The translations under genes were made by a program, and so were the position numbers. This document shows positions 6,550 through 11,863 of a stretch of 11,863 nt of DNA, piece by piece. Position 1 is the first letter of the stretch, and each line of letters begins with the position of its first letter. A model generated the notes under the pieces. It did no database searches. It saw nothing but the letters and a program-made list of their open reading frames with translations, and was not told the origin of the DNA. This stretch comes from an uncultured Oscillospiraceae bacterium. Lineage in GTDB: Bacteria; Bacillota; Clostridia; Oscillospirales; Oscillospiraceae. The DNA lies in contig CAJTOM010000075.1 in assembly GCA_910577915.1 (NCBI GenBank), positions 1 through 11,863 of the forward strand. Reading direction: 5' to 3'.

Positions 6550-7947
6550 ATGGCATTTGAAGGTCTTTCCGAGAAACTCAACGCCGCGTTCCGGCGTCTG
6601 CGCGGCAAGGGCCGGGTCACCGAGTCCGACGTCAAGGAGGCCATGCGGGAGGTCCGCCTGGCCCTGCTGGACGCCGACGTAAGCTTCGGCGTGGTCAAGG
6701 AGTTCGTGGCTAAGGTCACCGAGCGGGCCGTGGGCGCGGACGTGCTGGAGAGCCTCACCCCCGCCCAGCAGATCATCAAGATCGTCAACGAGGCGCTCAC
6801 GGAGCTCATGGGCGGCGGCAGCGAGAAGATCGCCATGGCCTCCAAGGGCCCCACGATCATTATGATGGTGGGCCTCCAGGGCGCCGGCAAGACCACCAAC
6901 GGCGCCAAGCTGGCGGGATACCTGCAAAAGAACCTGGGCAAGCGTCCCCTGCTGGTGGCCTGCGACGTGTACCGCCCCGCCGCCATCACCCAGCTGCAGG
7001 TGGTGGGCCAGCAGCTGGACATCCCCGTCTTCGCCCTGGGTCAGGTCAACCCGGTCCAGATTGCCCAGCACGCCCTGCGCCACGCCAGGGACAACGGCTT
7101 CGATACGGTGCTGCTGGACACCGCCGGACGGCTGCACATCGACGAGCAGCTCATGGACGAGCTGAAGAACATCAAGTCCGCCGTCTCCCCCAACGAGATT
7201 CTCCTGGTGGTGGACGCCATGACTGGTCAGGACGCGGTCAGCGCGGCCACGGCCTTCGACGAGGCCCTGGGCATCGACGGCGTGCTGCTGACCAAGCTGG
7301 ACGGTGACGCCCGGGGCGGCGCGGCCCTGTCCATCCGGGCGGCCACCGGCAAGCCCATCAAGTTTGTGGGCACCGGCGAGAAGCTGGATATGCTGGAGCC
7401 CTTCCACCCCGACCGCATGGCCAGCCGCATCCTCGGCATGGGCGACATGCTCTCCCTCATTGAGCGGGCGGAGCAGAGCTTCGACGAGAAGAAGGCGGCG
7501 GAGCTGGAGGAGAAGCTGCGCAAAAACCGCTTCACCCTCAGCGACTACATGGAGCAGATGGGCCAGCTGCGGAAGATGGGGGATCTGGGGCAGATGGCCT
7601 CCATGTTCCCCGGCCAGCTGGGCAAGCAGATGTCCGGCGCGCAGATTGACGACAAGATGCTCAACCGCCAGGAGGCCATCATCCTCTCCATGACCCCCAA
7701 GGAGCGGGACAACCCCGGCCTGCTGGACGCCAGCCGGAAGCGCCGTATCGCCGCCGGCTGCGGCCTGGAGGTGTCCGACGTCAACCGGCTGCTCAAGCAG
7801 TACGAGATGATGCTCCAGCTGACCAAGTCCCTCTCCAAGGGCAAGCTGCCCCTGGGCCTGGGCAAGATGCCGAATCTGGGCAGCCTGGGCAAGCTGGGCG
7901 GCATGGGCAAAATGCACGGCTTCGGCCGGAAGAAGCGGCTGAAATAG
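6550..7947 (+). CDS. ffh: Signal recognition particle GTPase Ffh (SRP54)
   Basis: Ffh binds the SRP RNA and the signal sequences of nascent membrane and secreted proteins, and delivers the ribosome to FtsY at the membrane. The 465 residues show the helical N domain (about 1-95), the G domain with G1 GLQGAGKTT (108-116), DTAGR (190-194) and TKLDGD (248-253), and the Met-rich M domain (about 305-435), which includes the RNA-binding helix-turn-helix around SRKRRIAAGCG (395-405) and NRLLKQYEMM. A Gly/Met/Lys-rich tail follows, ending in RKKRLK. All GTPase motifs are intact and the length is normal. The ATG at 6550 has AAGGAG 9 nt upstream. ftsY, often an operon partner, is not upstream here. Confidence 0.97.
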   Translation: MAFEGLSEKLNAAFRRLRGKGRVTESDVKEAMREVRLALLDADVSFGVVKEFVAKVTERAVGADVLESLTPAQQIIKIVNEALTELMGGGSEKIAMASKGPTIIMMVGLQGAGKTTNGAKLAGYLQKNLGKRPLLVACDVYRPAAITQLQVVGQQLDIPVFALGQVNPVQIAQHALRHARDNGFDTVLLDTAGRLHIDEQLMDELKNIKSAVSPNEILLVVDAMTGQDAVSAATAFDEALGIDGVLLTKLDGDARGGAALSIRAATGKPIKFVGTGEKLDMLEPFHPDRMASRILGMGDMLSLIERAEQSFDEKKAAELEEKLRKNRFTLSDYMEQMGQLRKMGDLGQMASMFPGQLGKQMSGAQIDDKMLNRQEAIILSMTPKERDNPGLLDASRKRRIAAGCGLEVSDVNRLLKQYEMMLQLTKSLSKGKLPLGLGKMPNLGSLGKLGGMGKMHGFGRKKRLK

Positions 7948-8043
7948 GCCGCGTCCCCACCCGCTATGCTGCGCGCGGCCCGCGCCGCGGTGCTTGCATG
8001 ATACACAACATTTTATTATTTCACTAATTGGAGGAAACACATC

Positions 8044-8283
8044 ATGGTTAAGATCAGACTGCGCCGCATGGGCGCGAAGAAGGCTCCCTACTACCGCGTG
8101 GTTGTGGCCGACAGCCGCTACCCCCGCGACGGCCGCTTCATCGAGGAGATCGGCTCCTACAATCCCTGCGTCTCCCCCGCCGAGATCAAGATTGACGCCG
8201 AGCGCGCCAAGGAGTGGATCAAGACGGGCGCCCAGCCCACCGACACCGTTCGCGCCCTGCTCAAGAAAGTCGACGTGCTCTAA
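8044..8283 (+). CDS. rpsP: 30S ribosomal protein S16
   Basis: S16 is an early-binding small-subunit protein that contacts 16S rRNA. The 79-residue product has the complete family pattern: MVKIRLRRMGAKKAPYYRVV at the N-terminus, VADSRYPRDGRFIEEIGSYNP in the middle and the AKEWIKTGAQPTDTV block near the C-terminus. The ATG at 8044 has a strong GGAGG 9 nt upstream. The gap from ffh is 96 nt and includes a G+C-rich stretch (about 7971-7990, with GCGCG-GCC-CGCGC) followed by an A/T-rich one. I found no convincing promoter there, so rpsP is probably read through from the ylxM promoter. Confidence 0.97.
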   Translation: MVKIRLRRMGAKKAPYYRVVVADSRYPRDGRFIEEIGSYNPCVSPAEIKIDAERAKEWIKTGAQPTDTVRALLKKVDVL

Positions 8284-8306
8284 TGGCGGAGGTTGGAGAG
8301 CACGGC

Positions 8307-8537
8307 ATGAAGGACTTGCTGCTCTACATCGCCAGAAACCTGGTGGAGAACCCCGACGCTGTCTCTGTCACGGAGGTGGAGGGGGACCAGGAGCTGACGC
8401 TGGAGCTGCGGGTCGCCCCCGATGACATGGGCAAGGTCATCGGCCGCCAGGGCCGCATCGCCAAGGAAATCCGCACACTGGTCCGCTCCTGCGCCCAGCG
8501 CACCGGCCAGAAGATCTCAATTGATATTGTCGACTGA
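8307..8537 (+). CDS. khpA: KH-domain RNA-binding protein KhpA (YlqC family)
   Basis: KhpA is a small single-KH-domain RNA-binding protein which, in several Gram-positive bacteria, pairs with KhpB/EloR and affects cell division and gene expression after transcription. The 76 residues span one KH domain, with the nucleic-acid-binding GxxG loop as G46-R-Q-G49 within VIGRQGRIAKEIR. The ATG at 8307 gives the usual family beginning MKDLLLYIARNLV and has GGAGAG 6 to 8 nt upstream. A longer in-frame start at 8283, overlapping the rpsP stop as TAATG, would add eight residues and cannot be excluded. In many relatives rimM, trmD and rplS follow; here strong hairpins and a convergent gene follow instead. 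Confidence 0.92.
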   Translation: MKDLLLYIARNLVENPDAVSVTEVEGDQELTLELRVAPDDMGKVIGRQGRIAKEIRTLVRSCAQRTGQKISIDIVD

Positions 8538-8543
8538 CAGACT

Positions 8544-8643
8544 CTGCGCCCCCACAGCCAGCTGTGGGGGCGCAGGCAATCGGGGCCGCCCGGCGCACAC
8601 GCCGGGCGGCCCCTGTTCATGTCCTCGGGCGGCGCTCCCGCCC
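8544..8643. terminator. Cluster of three G+C-rich hairpins between convergent operons
   Basis: Three stems stand in the 116-nt space between khpA and the convergent Cys/His repeat gene. The first is a perfect 14-bp stem (8544-8557 with 8562-8575, loop CCAG). The second is a perfect 13-bp stem (8582-8594 with 8601-8613, 6-nt loop). The third is a 6-bp stem (8627-8632 with 8638-8643). They probably end transcription from both sides. None is followed by a proper T-run (after the second comes only TGTTCATGT), so termination may depend on stem strength or on Rho. Confidence 0.72.
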
Positions 8644-8653
8644 CTTGGCGCAA

Positions 8654-9382
8654 TCAGCAGTGGTGGCCGCCGTGGTGACCGCCGCCCGCGGCGGCCGGCA
8701 CATAGGCGGTCTGGCAGCTGCCGTCGCAGAACCCGTTTGCGTGGGCGTACCCGCAGTACGCCACGCCGTCATGAACGTGCTGGCCGGTGAGGGTGCAGCC
8801 CTCCACCGTGCACAGGGCGCGGCAGGACCCGTCGCAGAACCCGTTCCCGTGGGCGTAGCCGCAGTACGTCACGCCGCTGTGCGCGTGCTGGCCGGCCGCC
8901 GTGCAGCCCTCCGTCGTGCACAGCCCATGGCAGGACCCGTCGCAGAACCCGTTCCCGTGGGCGTAGCCGCAGTACGTCACGCCGTTGTGGGTGTGCTGGC
9001 CGGCCACAGTGCAGCCCTCCACCGCGCACAGCCCGTAGCAGGACCCGTCGCAGAATCCGTCGTCGTGGGCGTAGCCGCAGTACGCCACGCCGTTGTGCAC
9101 GTGCCGGCCGGCCGCGGCGCAGCCCTCCACCGTGCACAGGGCGCGGCAGGACCCGTCGCAGCGCCCGCTCTCATGGGCGTACCCGCAGTACGTCACCCCG
9201 CCGTGCATATGCCGCCCGGCGAGGGTGCAGCCCTCCTCCGAACACACCGCGCAATCGGCGGACACGGTGGTCCTCCCGTGCCGTCCGCCGCCGTGGTGGG
9301 CCTGGGCGGTCAGCGGCGCCGCCAGCAGCAGAAGCGCCAGCACGCACGCCGTCCCAAGGGAAAACAATCTCCTTCTGTGCAT
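8654..9382 (-). CDS. Secreted protein with five 36-residue Cys/His repeats; function unknown
   Basis: I do not recognise this 242-residue protein. A signal peptide is clear: a basic start (MHRRR), a hydrophobic core (about 9-22) and a likely cleavage after AQA at residue 28, so it should be exported. Residues 47-226 are five adjacent repeats of exactly 36 residues, each with the spacing C-x4-C-x5-H-x-H-x5-C-x3-H-x4-C-x3-C, conserved without exception, around core words YCGYAH and CDGSC. The mature ends are also metal-ligand-rich: HHGGGRH at the start and GGGHHGGHHC at the end. The mature chain has 27 Cys by my count. Zinc or other metal binding is likely; disulfides are possible outside the cytoplasm. 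The ATG at 9382 has AGAAGG about 10 nt upstream. It lies 56 nt after ppk1 on the same strand with no convincing promoter between them, so it may share that transcript. Confidence 0.88.
   Translation of the reverse strand: MHRRRLFSLGTACVLALLLLAAPLTAQAHHGGGRHGRTTVSADCAVCSEEGCTLAGRHMHGGVTYCGYAHESGRCDGSCRALCTVEGCAAAGRHVHNGVAYCGYAHDDGFCDGSCYGLCAVEGCTVAGQHTHNGVTYCGYAHGNGFCDGSCHGLCTTEGCTAAGQHAHSGVTYCGYAHGNGFCDGSCRALCTVEGCTLTGQHVHDGVAYCGYAHANGFCDGSCQTAYVPAAAGGGHHGGHHC
8705..9244 (-). repeat. Five tandem 108-bp coding repeats
   Basis: The five units correspond to protein residues 47-226 of the secreted Cys/His protein, five times 108 bp with no length variation. Copies differ in about a third of the residues or fewer, but 56 bp are identical between 8821-8876 and 8929-8984, exactly one period apart. 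That points to a recent duplication or conversion of neighbouring units. Confidence 0.92.
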
Positions 9383-9438
9383 GATAACACAACCTTCTTT
9401 CCAAAATTGTCTGATGATAAGGGATACCTATGCTCTCA

Positions 9439-11586
9439 CTATATGCCTCCTCCACCGCCTCCTTTCCTCTTTCCCCGCAGGCCGCCCAGCAGGCGCTGCA
9501 GCGCCCCCTCCGGCTCCCGTCGGCGGGACCTGTGAATACTTTTGTCCATAAAGACCTCCTGGCTGTCGCAGGGGTCCAAGCTGTTGACCTTCCGGCAGTA
9601 GGAGCCGTCAGGCAGCAGGGAGCTGGCCTTCACGTTGTCCTCCAGCTGGGTGCGGAGAATCCACAGCAGCTGGGTGCGGACCTCCGGGTCGTAGACGGGG
9701 CAGGCGATCTCCACCCGGCGGTTGAGGTTGCGGGTCATAAGGTCCGCCGAGGCGATCCACAGCCTGGCCTCCCGCCCCCTCCCGAAGCAGTAGATGCGCC
9801 CGTGCTCCAGATAGCGGCCCACGATGCTGGTGACATGGATGTTCTCCGTCCGGGCGGCGATGCCGGGGCGCAGGCAGCAGATGCCCCGCAGGATCAGCTG
9901 GACCTGGACCCCTGCCTGGGAGGCCTCCGCCAGCTTGTCCATCACCTCCCGCTCCGTCATGGAGTTGGCCTTGATGCGGATACAGCCCTCGGGGCCCTTG
10001 GCGATCTCCCCGTCGATGAGCTCCAGGAGCCGGGGCTTGATGTCTGACGGGGCGACCAGCAGATGGCGGTAGACGCCCTCCAGGTTGCCCACCATCATGT
10101 TCTGGAAGAATACCGTACCGTCCAGCCCGATGCCCTCGTCGGCGGTCATCAGGCTCAGGTCGGTGTACTGCTCGTTGGTGTGCTCGTTGTAGTTGCCGGT
10201 GCCGATCTGGGTGATATAGCTGAGCCTGTCTCCCCGCCGCAGGGTGATGAGACAGATCTTGCTGTGGCACTTGTACGCCTCCACGCCGTAGATCACCCTG
10301 CACCCGGAGTCCTCCAGCAGCCGCGACCAGGAGATGTTGTTGGCCTCGTCAAACCGGGCCCGCAGCTCCATCAGGACGGTGACCTCCTTGCCGTTCTCCG
10401 CCGCCTTGCAGAGGATGTGGGCCACCTTGGAGGAGGAGGCCAGGCGGTAGATGGTGATCCGGATGGAGATGACGTCAGGCCGCTCCGCCGCCTCGCTGAG
10501 CAGGCGGAGGAAGGGGTCCACCCCGTCGAAGGGGAAAAACAGCAGCCGGTCCCGGCTCCTGACCTGTTCAATAATGCTGCTCTGCTCGTCCAGGTCCTCC
10601 GGCCACCGGGGGCGGTAGGGCGGGAAGCTGAGGGCCGCCGCCTGCTCCTCCGGCAGGGCCTTGACGAGGTCGTAGACATAGCGCATGTCCAGCGGGGACT
10701 GGTCAAAATAGATCTGGTGATTCTCCACCCGGATGCGGCTCTTGAGCAGCTTGAGAAACTCCCCGCCGGGCTTTTTGGACAGCTCCAGCCGGACCACCGA
10801 CTGGCTGGCCCGCTTCTTGAGCAGCTTGCTCATGCGGCTGCGGATGTCCTCGCCGCCCTCCCCCAGCAGCTCCATGTCCAGGTTCAGATCCGCGTTGCGG
10901 GTGACGCACAGGACGCAGGCGGTCTCCATCCGGAACTCCCCGAAAAGGGCGGGGGCCCAGTGGTACAGCATGGTCTCCATGCGGATCATGCGCCCCGGGT
11001 GCCCCGGCATGGTCAGAAAGGCCGGCAGATTGGCGGGCACCGGCAGAAAGCCCAGGGAGGCCGTCCCCTTCCGGCTGCGCAGCAGGGCCGCCACATACAG
11101 CGCCTTGTTGGCCAGATGGGGGAAGGGGTGGTGTGCGTCCACGATCTGGGGGGACAGCACCGGGAGAATCTTGGCCTTGTAGTAGGTATTGACGAACCTG
11201 CGCTCCTCCCCCGTCAGCTCCTCCATGGTCAGGTCGCAGACGCCCTGCCGGCGCAGCAGGGCCGCCACGTCGGTGTAGAGGCGGTTTTTGATCTCAATGA
11301 GGCCGGGGACCACGCTGTAGATCTCCTGGAGCTGCTGGGCGGGGGTCTGGCCGGTCTTGTTGTCGATCTCCTCCGGCGAGACCAGGGAGAGGTCGAAAAG
11401 ATTGCCCACCCGCACCATAAAGAACTCGTCCAGATTGCTGGTGAAGATGGAGATGAACTTCAGCCGCTCCAGCAGGGGCACCGTCTCGTCCCCCGCCTCC
11501 TCCAGCACCCGCCGGTTAAAGCGCAGCCAGCTCAGCTCCCGGTCCTGGGTCCAGCCGTACTGCCCAGCCTCCTGAGCCATTGTCAT
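9439..11586 (-). CDS. ppk1: Polyphosphate kinase 1
   Basis: PPK1 reversibly moves the terminal phosphate of ATP onto inorganic polyphosphate. The 715 residues cover the full protein: N-terminal domain with RELSWLRFNRRVLEEA (16-31) and ISIFTSNLDEFFMVRVG (45-61), a head domain, and two phospholipase-D-like catalytic domains. The autophosphorylated His is H441 in YKCHSK. The second catalytic-site His is H595 in RYLEHGRIY. The Mg-binding arginines correspond to R381 (TIYRLA) and R411 (RARFDEANN). RGICCLRPGI (567-576) and LMTRNLNRRVE (616-626) are further family blocks. The ATG at 11586 has GGAGG 8 nt upstream; a second ATG two codons later is less well placed. The C-terminus carries a basic tail ending in six glycines (RGKRKGGGGGGI) that is not part of the enzyme core. 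No exopolyphosphatase gene is seen beside it. Confidence 0.96.
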   Translation of the reverse strand: MTMAQEAGQYGWTQDRELSWLRFNRRVLEEAGDETVPLLERLKFISIFTSNLDEFFMVRVGNLFDLSLVSPEEIDNKTGQTPAQQLQEIYSVVPGLIEIKNRLYTDVAALLRRQGVCDLTMEELTGEERRFVNTYYKAKILPVLSPQIVDAHHPFPHLANKALYVAALLRSRKGTASLGFLPVPANLPAFLTMPGHPGRMIRMETMLYHWAPALFGEFRMETACVLCVTRNADLNLDMELLGEGGEDIRSRMSKLLKKRASQSVVRLELSKKPGGEFLKLLKSRIRVENHQIYFDQSPLDMRYVYDLVKALPEEQAAALSFPPYRPRWPEDLDEQSSIIEQVRSRDRLLFFPFDGVDPFLRLLSEAAERPDVISIRITIYRLASSSKVAHILCKAAENGKEVTVLMELRARFDEANNISWSRLLEDSGCRVIYGVEAYKCHSKICLITLRRGDRLSYITQIGTGNYNEHTNEQYTDLSLMTADEGIGLDGTVFFQNMMVGNLEGVYRHLLVAPSDIKPRLLELIDGEIAKGPEGCIRIKANSMTEREVMDKLAEASQAGVQVQLILRGICCLRPGIAARTENIHVTSIVGRYLEHGRIYCFGRGREARLWIASADLMTRNLNRRVEIACPVYDPEVRTQLLWILRTQLEDNVKASSLLPDGSYCRKVNSLDPCDSQEVFMDKSIHRSRRREPEGALQRLLGGLRGKRKGGGGGGI

Positions 11587-11751
11587 CGCGCTCTCCTCCC
11601 ATCGTATCCGGCGTTGGTTCTGATGCGATGTCTACGCAAGAACCCGTATCAGAAAAAAGGTCAGCCTCAAGACGAAAACCATGCGGCTCCGGGATTTCTG
11701 CCCGGTAGCGGTATGGTTCTCCCCGTTTTGGAACTGTATAAGGCCGGATAT
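11587..11751 (-). promoter_or_regulatory. Long, potentially structured 5' leader of ppk1
   Basis: The predicted ppk1 transcript has about 165 untranslated nt. Reading from its 5' end, an outer stem pairs 11721-11713 with 11682-11674 (9 bp, one G-U) and encloses a hairpin (11709-11701 with 11693-11686: 5 bp CCGGG/CCCGG extended by 3 bp past one bulged base). A third stem just before the ribosome binding site pairs 11644-11635 with 11627-11616 (10 bp with a 2-nt bulge, 7-nt loop). An alternative stem, 11654-11648 with 11624-11618, uses part of the same bases. A six-base U-run (about 11658-11653) lies between the parts. It matches no riboswitch class that I can recall. Regulation by this leader is inference. 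Confidence 0.5.
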
Positions 11752-11757
11752 GCCTAT

Positions 11758-11786
11758 ATTATACCATTCTGGCCGCCGCTTGACAA
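11758..11786 (-). promoter_or_regulatory. Sigma-A promoter of ppk1
   Basis: Reading the minus strand, TTGTCA (11786-11781) and a perfect TATAAT (11763-11758) are 17 nt apart, with an extended -10 TG-n element. The start is expected near 11751. No promoter is seen between ppk1 and the Cys/His repeat gene, so this may serve both. Confidence 0.85.
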
Positions 11787-11822
11787 GGGGGACGCCGCCA
11801 AAATTAGACGGAGGTTGGCGTC

Positions 11823-11863
11823 ATGAAAAAAATTTATATAAAAGCGGCCGGCGCTCACGCGCC
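11823..11863 (+). CDS. Start of an unidentified gene, cut by the right edge
   Basis: An ATG at 11823 is preceded by GGAGG 8 nt upstream and opens a frame that runs to the window edge, giving only MKKIYIKAAGAHA plus two bases. This is divergent from ppk1. Thirteen residues are too few to name a family. No convincing plus-strand promoter is seen in the 236-nt intergenic region: a TTGACA at 11780-11785 has only ATTAGA at the right distance, and a start from it would leave no room for the ribosome binding site. Confidence 0.6.
   Translation, partial: MKKIYIKAAGAHA

Noticed and set aside
7991..8030. A possible separate promoter for rpsP (TTGCAT followed by TATTAT).
   Set aside because: The spacer is only about 14 nt and no alternative pair fits better, so read-through from the ylxM promoter is simpler.
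6418..8040. A 540-codon minus-strand open frame opposite ffh.
   Set aside because: ffh on the plus strand is beyond doubt, and the antisense product is a His/Leu/Gly-rich composition with no recognisable domain or start signal.
8705..9244. Regular repeats that might suggest a CRISPR array.
   Set aside because: The unit is 108 bp without alternating unique spacers, stays in one reading frame and encodes conserved residues throughout.
8564..9535. A 323-codon plus-strand open frame, itself repetitive, opposite the Cys/His repeat gene.
   Set aside because: The 108-bp repeat length is a multiple of three, so any open frame in one unit stays open in all. The frame starts inside the hairpin cluster with no ribosome binding site, and its product is low-complexity Ala/Val/Gly. 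The minus-strand frame has a signal peptide, a start with a binding site and conserved Cys/His spacing.
11780..11808. TTGACA with ATTAGA as a plus-strand promoter for the gene at 11823.
   Set aside because: The -10 box is poor and would place the transcription start at about 11815, downstream of the ribosome binding site. The same bases are better explained as part of the minus-strand ppk1 promoter.
10063..11826. A 587-codon plus-strand open frame opposite ppk1.
   Set aside because: It is a shadow of the strongly conserved ppk1 frame, common in G+C-rich DNA. Its product is low-complexity and it would run through the ppk1 promoter region.

Overview
The window is G+C-rich bacterial DNA, densely coding, with clear Shine-Dalgarno sites (GGAGG-type) before almost every start and consensus sigma-A promoters. 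The gene content (ylxM-ffh-rpsP-khpA, a paired EcfA1/EcfA2 ECF ATPase set, a short zinc-ribbon membrane protein next to a condensation-type acyltransferase) points to a Gram-positive Clostridia member. A high-G+C Oscillospiraceae gut lineage (Flavonifractor/Lawsonibacter type) is my best guess. That is inference from gene content and base composition; there is no rRNA in the window to confirm it.

Layout. (A) 1-2935, minus strand: one promoter (2907-2935) drives an RlmI-like SAM methyltransferase, a GNAT acetyltransferase, ecfA1 and ecfA2; ecfA2 runs off the left edge. The two ATPases should form the ATP-hydrolysing half of an ECF vitamin/micronutrient importer; the usual ecfT gene would lie outside the window. 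(B) 2985-5979, minus strand: a tightly packed three-gene operon of an HSL-type alpha/beta hydrolase, an HHxxxDG acyltransferase, and a zinc-ribbon protein with six membrane segments. Gene spacing of 5 and 10 nt implies translational coupling and a joint role, probably in making or breaking an ester. (C) 6025-8643, plus strand: a promoter preceded by two helically phased T-tracts drives ylxM, ffh, rpsP and khpA. This operon serves the signal recognition particle and ribosome, and ends at a cluster of strong hairpins instead of continuing into rimM-trmD-rplS. (D) 8654-11786, minus strand: polyphosphate kinase (ppk1), behind a leader of about 165 nt with several possible RNA stems, followed 56 nt downstream by a gene for a secreted protein with five exact 36-residue Cys/His repeats. 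(E) 11823 to the right edge: the first codons of a divergent gene that cannot be identified.

The most unusual element is the secreted Cys/His repeat protein (8654-9382), whose eight perfectly conserved potential metal ligands per repeat match no family I can name and which may be co-transcribed with ppk1. The hydrolase/acyltransferase/zinc-ribbon operon and the ppk1 leader are the next most interesting.
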